The position numbers and the translations under genes are program-made. 64,000 nucleotides of DNA from NCBI GenBank assembly GCA_018114805.1, contig CP073042.1, forward strand, positions 5,501,501-5,565,500, written 5' to 3'. The notes beneath the pieces are model-generated. The model was given only the letters and a program-made list of their open reading frames with translations, ran no database searches and was not told the DNA's origin. Source of the DNA: Candidatus Streptomyces philanthi (GTDB lineage Bacteria; Actinomycetota; Actinomycetes; Streptomycetales; Streptomycetaceae). Shown piece after piece: positions 46,098 to 54,502 of the stretch (its first letter is position 1; each line of letters begins with the position of its first letter).

Positions 46098-47078
46098 GTG
46101 GACGTTTCCTTGACCCTGTGGGTGCTGACCATCGTTGGTCTGTCCGCCCTGATCGGCGTCGATTTCTTCATCGGTGGCCGCAAACCGCACGAGGTCTCCA
46201 TCAAGGAGGCCGGTATCTGGACCGTGGTGTGGATCGTCCTCGCCGGTCTCTTCGTGCTCGGACTGCTGGTGTTCGGGGGTGGCCAGCCGGCCGGTGAGTT
46301 CACCGCGGGCTACATCACAGAGAAGTCGCTGAGCGTCGACAACCTCTTCGTCTTCGTCCTGATCATGTCGAAGTTCGCGGTGCCGTCGATATACCAACAG
46401 CGGCTGCTGATGGTCGGCGTGCTCATCGCGCTGGTGCTGCGCGCCGTCTTCATCGGCGCGGGCGCGGCGATCATCGCCAACTTCGCCTGGGTCTTCTACA
46501 TCTTCGGCGCCTTCCTCATCTGGACCGCCTGGAAGCTCATCCAGGAGGCGCGGGCCGAGGAGCAGGAGGAGGAGTTCGAGGAGAACCGCTTCCTGAAGCT
46601 CGTGGAGCGGCGCTTCCCGTCGACCGACCAGTACCACGGCACCAAGCTGTTCATCGTCCAGAACGGCAAGCGTCTGATAACGCCGATGCTGATCGTGATG
46701 CTGGCTATCGGTACCACGGACGTCCTGTTCGCGCTGGACTCGATCCCGGCGATCTTCGGCCTCACCCAGGACCCGTACATCGTGTTCACCGCGAACGCCT
46801 TCGCCCTGATGGGACTGCGGCAGCTCTACTTCCTCATCGGTGGCCTGCTGAAGAAGCTGGTCCACCTCTCGTACGGCCTGTCGATCATCCTCGGCTTCAT
46901 CGGCGTGAAGCTGGTGCTGCACGCGCTGCACGAGTCGGGTGTGCACGTCCCCGAGATCAGCATCCCGGTCTCGCTCGGCGTGATCTGCGCGGTGCTCGTC
47001 ATCACCACGATCACGAGCCTGCGCGCCTCCAAGAAGCAGGCCCAAGCGGACGCCGAGAAGGACAGCGTCGACGTCTGA
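46098..47078 (+). CDS. terC: TerC-family integral membrane protein
   Basis: GTG 46098 with a strong GGAGGAG SD gives 326 residues. Eight or nine membrane helices are visible (for example LWVLTIVGLSALIGVDFFIG, TVVWIVLAGLFVLGLLVFGG, LLMVGVLIALVLRAVFIGAG, MLIVMLAIGTTDVLFALDSI). The conserved acidic pair in ITEKSLSVDNLFVF and in DVLFALDSIPA is characteristic; in related proteins TerC exports Mn2+ during membrane-protein metalation and is linked to tellurite resistance. It is intact while the two TerD-family genes just upstream are broken, so TerC here probably works without them. Its end faces a strong hairpin shared with the MBL gene. Confidence 0.92.
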   Translation: MDVSLTLWVLTIVGLSALIGVDFFIGGRKPHEVSIKEAGIWTVVWIVLAGLFVLGLLVFGGGQPAGEFTAGYITEKSLSVDNLFVFVLIMSKFAVPSIYQQRLLMVGVLIALVLRAVFIGAGAAIIANFAWVFYIFGAFLIWTAWKLIQEARAEEQEEEFEENRFLKLVERRFPSTDQYHGTKLFIVQNGKRLITPMLIVMLAIGTTDVLFALDSIPAIFGLTQDPYIVFTANAFALMGLRQLYFLIGGLLKKLVHLSYGLSIILGFIGVKLVLHALHESGVHVPEISIPVSLGVICAVLVITTITSLRASKKQAQADAEKDSVDV

Positions 47079-47174
47079 CGGGTCGACCCGGAGGGGCGCG
47101 CTACGGGCGAAACGTCGCTCGGCGCCCCTCCGGAACATCGAGTGAGAAGCCGCCGTGCGCGGCGGCGCACAAGG

Positions 47175-47210
47175 CGGTCCCCCTGACGTCCGTGGACGTC
47201 AGGGGGACCG
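47175..47210. terminator. Bidirectional terminator hairpin
   Basis: The arms 47175-47191 and 47194-47210 are perfectly complementary over 17 bp with a 2-nt loop. The hairpin lies between convergent terC and the MBL hydrolase. Confidence 0.8.
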
Positions 47211-47240
47211 CAGGTGCGGGCGAGGCCCGCCGTGAGTCGG

Positions 47241-47897
47241 CTACCAGCCGCGTTCCCGCCACTCGCCGAGGTGCGGACGCTCGGCGCCGAGCGTGGTGTC
47301 CGCCCCGTGGCCCGGGTAGACCCAGGTCTCGTCGTGCAGGACGTCGAAGAGCTTGCGCTCGACGTCGTCGATGAGGCTCGCGAACGAACGCTCCTCGCCC
47401 CAGGTGTTGCCGACGCCGCCGGGGAAGAGGCAGTCCCCGGTGAAGACGTGCGGGTGCCCGTGCGGGTGGTCATAGACCAGGGCGATGCTGCCCGGGGTGT
47501 GTCCGACCAGGTGGCGCGCGGTGAGGGCCACCCGCCCCACCCGGATCGTGTCGCCGTCGTCCACCAGGACGTCGGTCGCGACGGGGATGCCCTCGGCGTC
47601 GTGCCGGCCGGCGTAGGTGCGCGCGCCGGTCGCCGGCACCACCTCGTCCAGCGCCTGCCAGTGGTCGCCGTGCCGGTGCGTCGTCACGACCGAGGTGATG
47701 CCGTCGTCGCCGATTAAGTCGAGCAGGCGCGCGGGGTCGTTGGCCGCGTCGATGAGGAGTTGCTCGTCGGTGGCCCGGCAGCGCAGCAGGTACGCGTTAT
47801 TGTTCATCGGGCCGACCGCGATCTTGGAGATTATGAGGTCGGGCAGTTCGTGCACGTCGGCGGGGCCGCCGACCTCCACCGCTCCGCTGTACGTCAT
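47241..47897 (-). CDS. MBL-fold metallo-hydrolase with a TTA codon
   Basis: The 218-residue protein has the glyoxalase-II-like MBL core: TTHRHGDHWQAL (HxHxDH), ARHLVGHTPGS, FTGDCLFPGG with the bridging Asp, and VYPGHG. Related proteins hydrolyse hydroxyacyl-thiol esters or persulfides. PMNNNAYLLRC is the usual first strand. Leu61 is encoded by TTA (complement 47715-47717), the rare codon in Streptomyces that needs the bldA tRNA, so translation may be limited to late or differentiating growth. The maleylpyruvate-isomerase-like gene ends 4 bp upstream of the ATG, suggesting an operon; both may act in low-molecular-weight-thiol (mycothiol) chemistry, which is inference. Intact. Confidence 0.9.
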   Translation of the reverse strand: MTYSGAVEVGGPADVHELPDLIISKIAVGPMNNNAYLLRCRATDEQLLIDAANDPARLLDLIGDDGITSVVTTHRHGDHWQALDEVVPATGARTYAGRHDAEGIPVATDVLVDDGDTIRVGRVALTARHLVGHTPGSIALVYDHPHGHPHVFTGDCLFPGGVGNTWGEERSFASLIDDVERKLFDVLHDETWVYPGHGADTTLGAERPHLGEWRERGW

Positions 47898-47901
47898 GGC
47901 C

Positions 47902-48615
47902 TCAGCCTAGTGGCGGGAGGGTGGGCAGCGGAGCGTTCGCGGCGAGGTCGGAGCCGTCGGAGCGGCCGGTGAGCCAGCCGAGCAGCGCGACGGGCGTACC
48001 CTCGACAGTGGTGGGCTTCTCTCCGGTGCGACCGGTGTCCCAGGTGTGCCCGCCAGGAACGGTGAGCGTCAGCGCGGGCACGTCCGCGTGGCCGGCGAAC
48101 TTGCCGCTGGTGAGGAATTCCACCTCCCGCTGCACGAAGTCGGCCGGGAGGTTGGTGAGCTCGTAGCCGATGTCCAGGTCGACGTGGTGCAGCTCGACCT
48201 CGATGAGGCGGCGGAAGGGGAGCCGGGCCGCGCGCTCGGTGACGGCGTTGCGCATGGCGACCACGTAGTCCCACCGGTCCTTGGCAAGGGCCGCGGCTGC
48301 TGAATTGAAGCGAAACGCGCTGGTGCGGAGGTCGTCGAGGTGCACGATCATCGGACGGTCCGCGTCGCGGGCGATGTCGGCGTTGCGCGCTTCGTCGTTG
48401 GCGTACATCGGAGTCTCCTCGCCGGTGCGCGCCCAGGTGAGGAGGTTCACGATGGCGTCGGCGTTGCGGGCGAGGTGGGCGAGGATGTGGCTCCGGGTCC
48501 AGCCCGGCAACCGCGACGGACGGGCGGCCGCCGCGTCGTCCAGTGGGGTCACCGCGGTCAGCAAGCGATCGGTGGCAGCCTGCACGGCAGCCGCGTCGTG
48601 CGCGAAGTCAGTCAT
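47902..48615 (-). CDS. Maleylpyruvate isomerase / DinB-fold mycothiol-dependent protein
   Basis: The 237-residue protein has the four-helix DinB-like domain (about 10-160) with TRSHILAHLARNADAIVNLL (His ligands at 43 and 47) and LPFRRLIEVELHHVDLDIGY (Glu/His ligands), and a C-terminal domain (about 165-237) with PGGHTWDTGRTGEKPTTVEG. Family members use mycothiol for isomerase or transferase reactions such as maleylpyruvate isomerisation; the substrate here cannot be read. It is cotranscribed with the MBL hydrolase (4 bp apart) and divergent from uvrA. Intact. Confidence 0.85.
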   Translation of the reverse strand: MTDFAHDAAAVQAATDRLLTAVTPLDDAAAARPSRLPGWTRSHILAHLARNADAIVNLLTWARTGEETPMYANDEARNADIARDADRPMIVHLDDLRTSAFRFNSAAAALAKDRWDYVVAMRNAVTERAARLPFRRLIEVELHHVDLDIGYELTNLPADFVQREVEFLTSGKFAGHADVPALTLTVPGGHTWDTGRTGEKPTTVEGTPVALLGWLTGRSDGSDLAANAPLPTLPPLG

Positions 48616-48796
48616 GATCTAACGTTAATGCGCGCCACTCGATCGGGTGAAGGTGGCAGACTCTCGCCGTAATTCGAATGTGCGTGCTATACGCTCGTCT
48701 GTGGCATCGAACCGCAATCTCTCTGGGGCGCCTCCCATACCCTGGGTTCCGGGGCACCGCTCCGCTCCGCCTCTCTCAAGAAAGGTGCCGACCGGC

Positions 48797-51700
48797 GTGG
48801 CCGACCGTCTCATCGTCCGTGGCGCTCGCGAGCACAATCTCAAGAATGTCTCGCTCGACCTCCCGCGTGACTCCCTCATCGTTTTCACCGGGCTCTCTGG
48901 GTCGGGCAAGTCGTCTCTCGCGTTCGACACGATCTTCGCCGAGGGGCAGCGCCGGTACGTCGAGTCGCTCTCCTCCTACGCACGCCAGTTCCTGGGCCAG
49001 ATGGACAAGCCCGACGTGGACTTCATCGAAGGTCTCTCGCCGGCTGTCTCCATCGACCAGAAGTCCACCTCGCGCAACCCGCGCTCCACGGTCGGCACCA
49101 TCACCGAGGTCTACGACTACCTCCGTCTGCTGTTCGCTCGGATCGGCAAGCCGCACTGCCCGGAGTGCGGCCGTCTCATCGCCCGCCAGTCACCCCAGGC
49201 GATCGTGGACCGCGTCCTGGAGCTGCCCCCGGGCAGCCGCTTCCAGGTCCTCTCCCCGCTGGTGCGCGAGCGCAAGGGGGAGTTCGTCGACCTCTTCTCC
49301 GACCTCCAGACCAAGGGGTACAGCCGGGCCCGGGTGGACGGGGCCACGGTGCAGCTCTCCGAGCCGCCGAAGCTCAAGAAGCAGGAGAAGCACACCATCG
49401 AGGTGGTCGTGGACCGCCTCACCGTCAAGGAGAGCGCCAAGCCGCGGCTGACGGACTCAGTGGAGACCGCCCTCGGCCTCTCCGGCGGCATGGTCATCCT
49501 GGACTTCGTGGACCTCGACGAGGACGACCCGCAGCGCGAGCGAATGTTCTCGGAGCACCTCTACTGCCCGTACGACGACCTGTCCTTCGAGGAGCTCGAA
49601 CCGCGCTCCTTCTCGTTCAACTCGCCCTTCGGCGCCTGCCCGGACTGCACCGGCATCGGCACCCGTATGGAGGTCGACCCGGAGCTGATCATTCCGGACG
49701 AGGAGAAGTCGCTGGACGAGGGCGCGATCCACCCGTGGTCGCACGGCCACACCAAGGACTACTTCGCGCGCCTGGTGGGCGCGCTCTCGGACGCGCTGGG
49801 GTTCCGCACCGACATCCCGTGGGCCGGGCTGCCGCACCGGGCCAAGAAGGCCCTGCTGAACGGCCACAGGACGCAGATCGAGGTGCGCTACCGCAACCGG
49901 TACGGGCGGGAGCGCGCGTACACCACGGCCTTCGAGGGAGCGGTGCCGTTCGTCAAGCGGCGCCACTCCGAGGCGGAGAGCGACGCGAGCCGGGAGCGCT
50001 TCGAGGGCTACATGCGCGAGGTGCCGTGCCCGACCTGTGAGGGCACGCGGCTCAAGCCCATCGTCCTCGCGGTGACCGTTCAGGACCGTTCCATCGCCGA
50101 CATCTCGGCGATGTCGATCAGCGAGTGCGCCGAGTTCCTGCGGGCCCTCAAGCTGAGCGCCCGCGAGAAGACCATCGCGGAGCGGGTGCTCAAGGAGGTC
50201 AACGAGCGGCTGCGCTTCCTGGTCGACGTGGGCCTCGACTACCTCTCGCTGAACCGGGCCGCCGGCACCCTCTCCGGTGGCGAGGCCCAGCGCATCCGGC
50301 TGGCCACCCAGATCGGTTCCGGTCTCGTCGGCGTGCTCTACGTGCTCGACGAGCCCTCCATCGGCCTGCACCAGCGCGACAACCACCGGCTGATCGAGAC
50401 CCTGGTGCGGCTGCGCGACCTCGGCAACACGCTGATCGTCGTGGAGCACGACGAGGACACCATCAAGACCTCCGACTGGGTGGTGGACATCGGCCCGGGC
50501 GCGGGCGAGCACGGCGGCAAGGTCGTGCACAGCGGACCGCTGGCCGAGCTGCTGGCCAACGACGCCTCGGTGACGGGGCAGTACCTGGCCGGCAAGAAGG
50601 CCATCCCGACCCCGCCGCAGCGCCGTGCGGTGGACCGCGACCGGCAGTTGACGGTGCACGGCGCCCGGGAGAACAACCTGCGGGACATCGACGTGTCGTT
50701 CCCGCTGGGCGTGCTGACCGCGGTCACCGGCGTCTCCGGGTCGGGGAAGTCGACCCTGGTCAACGACATCCTGTACACGCACCTGGCGCGGGAGCTCAAC
50801 GGGGCTCGCTCTGTCCCGGGCCGGCACACCCGGGTCGACGGCGACGACCTGGTCGACAAGGTCGTGCACGTGGATCAGTCGCCGATCGGCCGGACCCCGC
50901 GCTCCAACCCGGCGACCTACACCGGTGTCTTCGACCACGTCCGCAAGCTGTTTGCGGAGACCATGGAAGCCAAGGTCCGCGGGTACCTGCCGGGCCGCTT
51001 CTCGTTCAACGTCAAGGGCGGCCGGTGCGAGAACTGCTCCGGTGACGGCACCATCAAGATCGAGATGAACTTCCTGCCGGACGTGTACGTGCCGTGCGAG
51101 GTCTGCCACGGCGCGCGTTACAACCGCGAGACGCTGGAGGTCCACTACAAGGGGAAGTCCATCGCCGAGGTGCTGGACATGCCCATCGAGGAAGCCCTGG
51201 ACTTCTTCGAGGCCGTGCCGGCCATCTCGCGCCACCTGCGGACGCTCAACGAGGTCGGGCTGGGCTATGTACGGCTCGGCCAGTCCGCGCCGACCCTCTC
51301 CGGTGGCGAGGCCCAGCGCGTGAAGCTCTCCAGCGAACTGCAGAAGCGGTCCACGGGCCGCACGGTCTACGTCCTGGACGAGCCGACCACCGGGCTGCAC
51401 TTCGAGGACATCAGCAAGTTGATCCGGGTGTTGTTGGGACTGGTCGACAAGGGCAACACCGTGATCGTGATCGAGCACAACCTCGATGTGATCAAGACGG
51501 CCGACTGGGTCGTGGACATGGGCCCCGAGGGCGGCAGCGGCGGCGGGCTCGTCGTCGCCGAGGGCACGCCGGAGCAGGTGGCGTTCGTGCCGACCAGCCA
51601 CACCGGCAAGTTCCTCCGGGACCTGCTGGGCGACCGGGTCAGCGACGCGGACGCGGCCCCGGCGCGGAAGCGGACCGCGAGGAAGGCGACATCCGCGAAG

Positions 51701-51814
51701 AAGGCTGCACCCGCCAAGAAGACCGCGGCGGCGACGGCCACGGCGGCGAAGAAGGCCGGCGCGGCGAAGAAGGCCACGGCCAAGAAGGCCGCGACGAAGC
51801 GGACCGCGCGCTAG
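48797..51814 (+). CDS. uvrA: Excinuclease ABC subunit A with Lys/Ala-rich tail
   Basis: GTG 48797 gives VADRLIVRGAREHNLKNVSL and a 1,005-residue product; the frame is open 50 codons upstream without homology. Two ABC modules: first Walker A GLSGSGKSS (32-40), signature LSGGEAQRIRLA, Walker B VLYVLDEPSIGLH; second Walker A GVSGSGKSTL, signature LSGGEAQRVKLSSEL, VYVLDEPTTGLHFED. Zinc-binding pairs CPEC, CPDC and CENC/CEVC are present. The last about 50 residues are a Lys/Ala/Thr repeat (KATSAKKAAPAKKT, AKKAGAAKKATAKKAATKRT) resembling the tails of histone-H1-like and actinobacterial nucleoid proteins, likely to add DNA binding. UvrA scans for damage with UvrB. Intact over 3 kb. Confidence 0.96.
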   Translation: MADRLIVRGAREHNLKNVSLDLPRDSLIVFTGLSGSGKSSLAFDTIFAEGQRRYVESLSSYARQFLGQMDKPDVDFIEGLSPAVSIDQKSTSRNPRSTVGTITEVYDYLRLLFARIGKPHCPECGRLIARQSPQAIVDRVLELPPGSRFQVLSPLVRERKGEFVDLFSDLQTKGYSRARVDGATVQLSEPPKLKKQEKHTIEVVVDRLTVKESAKPRLTDSVETALGLSGGMVILDFVDLDEDDPQRERMFSEHLYCPYDDLSFEELEPRSFSFNSPFGACPDCTGIGTRMEVDPELIIPDEEKSLDEGAIHPWSHGHTKDYFARLVGALSDALGFRTDIPWAGLPHRAKKALLNGHRTQIEVRYRNRYGRERAYTTAFEGAVPFVKRRHSEAESDASRERFEGYMREVPCPTCEGTRLKPIVLAVTVQDRSIADISAMSISECAEFLRALKLSAREKTIAERVLKEVNERLRFLVDVGLDYLSLNRAAGTLSGGEAQRIRLATQIGSGLVGVLYVLDEPSIGLHQRDNHRLIETLVRLRDLGNTLIVVEHDEDTIKTSDWVVDIGPGAGEHGGKVVHSGPLAELLANDASVTGQYLAGKKAIPTPPQRRAVDRDRQLTVHGARENNLRDIDVSFPLGVLTAVTGVSGSGKSTLVNDILYTHLARELNGARSVPGRHTRVDGDDLVDKVVHVDQSPIGRTPRSNPATYTGVFDHVRKLFAETMEAKVRGYLPGRFSFNVKGGRCENCSGDGTIKIEMNFLPDVYVPCEVCHGARYNRETLEVHYKGKSIAEVLDMPIEEALDFFEAVPAISRHLRTLNEVGLGYVRLGQSAPTLSGGEAQRVKLSSELQKRSTGRTVYVLDEPTTGLHFEDISKLIRVLLGLVDKGNTVIVIEHNLDVIKTADWVVDMGPEGGSGGGLVVAEGTPEQVAFVPTSHTGKFLRDLLGDRVSDADAAPARKRTARKATSAKKAAPAKKTAAATATAAKKAGAAKKATAKKAATKRTAR

Positions 51815-51827
51815 CGGCGAACCGTAC

Positions 51828-51866
51828 GAGGCCGCGCCCGCTCGCCTGCCCGCCGGGCGCGGCCTC
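51828..51866. terminator. Bidirectional terminator hairpin after uvrA
   Basis: GAGGCCGCGCCCG (51828-51840) and CGGGCGCGGCCTC (51854-51866) form a perfect 13-bp stem between convergent uvrA and the PfkB gene. Confidence 0.7.
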
Positions 51867-52039
51867 ACGCGCGCCCGCCGGGTGCGGCCTCGCGCGGCGA
51901 CGGACCGGCCCCGCCGCGGAGAGGCCGGACGCGGCGGGCCCGCCTGCCCCGCCACGCCGTACATACGTACGGGCGGGGGCGACGGCCGGTGCGCGCGGCA
52001 GCCCGCCGCGCTCCCGCCGCGCAGGCAAGGGGTCGAGGG

Positions 52040-52984
52040 TCAGGCCAGTTCGGCGGCGAAAGGGGGCTCCCGCGCCGGCGCGGGAGCAGGTGAGGGCCGA
52101 GGCGCGGGCGGCGAAGGAGAGAATGTCCCGCCAGGTGTCGCGCCCGAGGGCGGCCACGGCCGCTCCGGAGAGCGCGTCGTGCGAGGCGAGCCGGTGCAGG
52201 AGCGCGGCGTTGACCGTATCGCCCGCCCCGATGGTGTCCACCACGTCGACCCGTACCCCGGGGACCCGCAACTCGGCCGCGTCCCGCGTGTGGATGCCGA
52301 GCCCGTCCGCGCCGTGCGTGAGGACGACGGCCGCGGGGCCCGCCGCGAGCCAGCCCCGCGCGGCGGCGGTGACGTCGGCCGATCCGGCGAGCCACGTCGC
52401 GTCCTTCACTGAGAGCCTGAGCAGGTCGAGGTGCGGCAGCCAACTGGCGAAGCGGGCCCGGTAGGCGTCGGGGTCCGCGATCAGGTCGGCCCGGATGTTC
52501 GGGTCGAGCGCGGTGAACACCCCGCGCTGGGCTTCTCGGTGCAGCAGCGCCTCGTACGCGGTGGCGCCCGGCTCCAGGACGAGTGAGCACGTGCCCAGCG
52601 AGAGCGCGGTGGTGCCGGGCGGCAGGGCGGCCGGGAGCTGGAAGAGGCGGTCGGCCGTGCCCTCCACGTAGAAGACGTAACCGGCCGAGCCTTCCTCGTT
52701 GACCTCGGCCACGGCCAGCGGGGTCTGCTCCGGTCCGCGTTGCACCGGGGCGGTGTCGACGCCGGCGGCGTGCAGGGCGTCGAGGAGGGCGGCCCCGTAG
52801 CCGTCGGTGGAGACGCGGGAGCAGAACGCCATCGGGGAGCCCAGCCGGCCCAGGGCCAGAGCGGTGTTGTACGGCCCGCCGCCCCGACGGGGGACCACAG
52901 CGGCGCCAGCCACGCATCGGCCCCGGGAGGCGTCGCTGTGTTCGGGACGAGGTCGATCAGGGCTTCTCCGGCGACGACGATCAC
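52040..52984 (-). pseudogene. PfkB-family sugar kinase with two compensating frameshifts
   Basis: MIVVAGEALIDLVPNTATPP starts at 52984. Near 52897 the frame changes; PRRGGGPYNTALALGRLG (substrate-binding) and STDGYGAALLDALHAAGVD follow, then TLDPNIRADL-like TALDPNIRADLI, LTHGADGLGIHTRD and the PfkB signature DTIGAGDTVNAALLHRLAS with the catalytic Asp. Near 52069 a one-base gain shifts back and the protein would end EPPFAAELA at 52040. The two shifts add to three bases, so N- and C-termini are in the same frame. The enzyme phosphorylates fructose, ribose or a related sugar; next to a LacI fragment and its operator, a sugar-utilisation operon is implied. Most of the catalytic domain is out of the starting frame, so it is dead as written. 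Confidence 0.8.
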
Positions 52985-53153
52985 GGGTGGGAGTCCTTCC
53001 GGGGGCGGGGCGGTGATCAGGGCGAGTGCGCGCCGGCCAGCGGCGTGCCGGGCGGCGGGGTGCGCCTGCTCAGGGGTCGGGCGCTGGTTCGGGGCGACGG
53101 GAGGCCGGGAGCGGGCGCGGACGGGCGGAGCGCGGAGCGGGCCGGCCGGCGCA

Positions 53154-53249
53154 GGTGGCGGGGCGTACGGGGCGGGGCGCGGTCAGTACTGGGGAGACGG
53201 TGACCACCGAGACGCCCGCGTGTCGCGCCACGTCGTGCGGGGTCGTTAC
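53154..53249 (-). pseudogene. LacI-family regulator fragment (DNA-binding part only)
   Basis: On the minus strand VTTPHDVARHAGVSVVTVSP and VLTAPRPVRPAT read as the helix-turn-helix and hinge of a LacI/GalR regulator. No effector-binding domain follows; downstream the translation becomes Arg/Pro-rich, and there is no start codon (GTA replaces GTG). It is about 32 residues of a normally 340-residue protein. It sits upstream of the PfkB gene and next to a LacI-type operator. Confidence 0.6.
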
Positions 53250-53394
53250 GTCGGAGCCTTTCGACGGGCGTGCCGCAGCCAGTCCGCCACGCCGTCCGAA
53301 CCGTCGCCGGGAGCGTGATCGGCGTGCGCTCGCCGGGGCGAGGGGGCTGCCCGGCGCCTGGGGCCGGGCCGAAGTTACCGTACGGGAGCGGGGT

Positions 53395-53410
53395 GCGTAA
53401 ACGCTTACGC
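53395..53410. promoter_or_regulatory. LacI/GalR-type operator
   Basis: GCGTAAACGCTTACGC has perfect 6-bp arms (GCGTAA/TTACGC) around central CG, the classic LacI-family operator form. It lies upstream of the lacI fragment and PfkB gene on the minus strand; the regulator is lost but the site survives. Confidence 0.6.
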
Positions 53411-53496
53411 GGGCGCTGGGCCGCAGCTCCGGCCGGGTATCGTCGGCGGTGGCCATTTCGTGATCCAGTTCCCTGAAACATCCCCGTGGAGTTCCT

Positions 53497-53919
53497 ATGA
53501 GTTGCCAGCCCGCCAGCCGTCGGACCGTGCTGCGATGGGCGGCACTGGCGGGGGTCGCGGGGCTCGGCGCAGCCGCGTGCTCGGCGGGCGTCGATGGTCC
53601 CGGGCCGGCGACGCCGACCGCCCCGGTGGACCTGGGGGCGCCCGACGCGGTTCCGGTGGGCGGGACGAAGCTCTACCGCGAGGACCGGCTGCTGGTCGCG
53701 CAGCCGGTGAAGGGACAGTTCACGGCGCGCAGCGCGGTCTGTACGCACTCGGGGTGCACGCTCAGCAAGATCGAGGACGGCGAGGCCAAGTGCCCCTGTC
53801 ACGGCAGCCGGTTCGACCCGGTGACGGGCAAGGTGCTCGACGGTCCGGCCGGCGCGCCGCTGCCTGCAGTGCCGGTGCGCCTGGAGGGCGGGAAGCTGGT
53901 CGCGGGGCCCAATGCGTAG
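53497..53919 (+). CDS. Tat-exported Rieske [2Fe-2S] lipoprotein
   Basis: The 140-residue product starts MSCQPASRRTVLRWAALAGV with an RR twin-arginine motif and a lipobox-like LGAAACS, so a Tat-exported lipoprotein. The Rieske domain has CTHSGCTLSKIEDGEAKCPC and CHGSRFDPVTGKVLDGPA: Cys-x-His and Cys-x-x-His cluster ligands. Single-domain Rieske lipoproteins in Streptomyces are thought to serve outer-face electron transfer, but the partner is not known. It is intact. The ATG follows a weak SD. Convergent partner: none; the PTP-like gene follows on the same strand. Confidence 0.9.
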   Translation: MSCQPASRRTVLRWAALAGVAGLGAAACSAGVDGPGPATPTAPVDLGAPDAVPVGGTKLYREDRLLVAQPVKGQFTARSAVCTHSGCTLSKIEDGEAKCPCHGSRFDPVTGKVLDGPAGAPLPAVPVRLEGGKLVAGPNA

Positions 53920-54016
53920 CCCCCGCGGCCCGCCGCCGGCGGCGCGAGACGTCCGTCGGTGAACAACGTTGGGCCGGGTCAAAGCGCCGCGGTGGCGGGG
54001 GAGTTAGGCTCGCGGT

Positions 54017-54445
54017 GTGATCGCTACCTGGGAGCCCGCGGCGGCGGGGGTGCTGCGACTGCCGTCGGGCCGGCTCGTGCGCGCACGGGGGCTGCGGCAT
54101 CCGCTGCCCGCCGGGCCGCGACCGGACTTCGCCCTCTACCTGCGGGGCCGCCGGCCGTCTCCCGTCGCGTGGGAGGCCCGGTGGGTGCGCTGGCCCGACT
54201 TCTGGCTGCCGAGAGACCGCGCGGCCTTCGACCAGGCGCTGCGGCAAGCGTGGGCGCGCGCCGAGGCCGAGCGCGTCGAGGTCGCGTGCGGCGGCGGGGT
54301 CGGGCGCACCGGCACCGCGCTGGCCTGCCTCGCCGTACTGGACAGGGTGCCCGTCCACGAGGCCGTGGCGTACGTGCGGCGGCACTACGCGCCCCGGGCC
54401 GTGGAGACGCCGTGGCAGTGGCGTCTCGTGGCCGCGTTCTGGTAG
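54017..54445 (+). CDS. Protein-tyrosine-phosphatase-like protein
   Basis: GTG 54017 gives 142 residues. The C-x5-R phosphatase loop is CGGGVGRTG with EVACGGGVGRTGTALACLAV; the acid/base Asp would lie in RWPDFWLP. This is the small dual-specificity/PTP-like fold. It dephosphorylates phosphotyrosine or small phosphoesters; the native target is unknown. No signal or membrane segment, so cytoplasmic. Intact. It lies 98 bp after the Rieske gene and convergent with the broken regulator. Confidence 0.82.
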   Translation: MIATWEPAAAGVLRLPSGRLVRARGLRHPLPAGPRPDFALYLRGRRPSPVAWEARWVRWPDFWLPRDRAAFDQALRQAWARAEAERVEVACGGGVGRTGTALACLAVLDRVPVHEAVAYVRRHYAPRAVETPWQWRLVAAFW

Positions 54446-54502
54446 CGGGGAGCGGCGGCGCGCGCCGGCCGGGAGTGGACGCGGCGGGTGCGGGGACGCG
54501 GG

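Noticed and set aside
48616..48796. SOS (LexA) box before uvrA
   Set aside because: Only half-sites such as TCGAAC occur; no full TCGAAC-N4-GTTCGA palindrome.
53017..53982. A 321-codon minus-strand open frame over the Rieske gene
   Set aside because: Its translation is Arg/Pro/Thr-rich with no domain; the plus strand encodes a clear Rieske lipoprotein.
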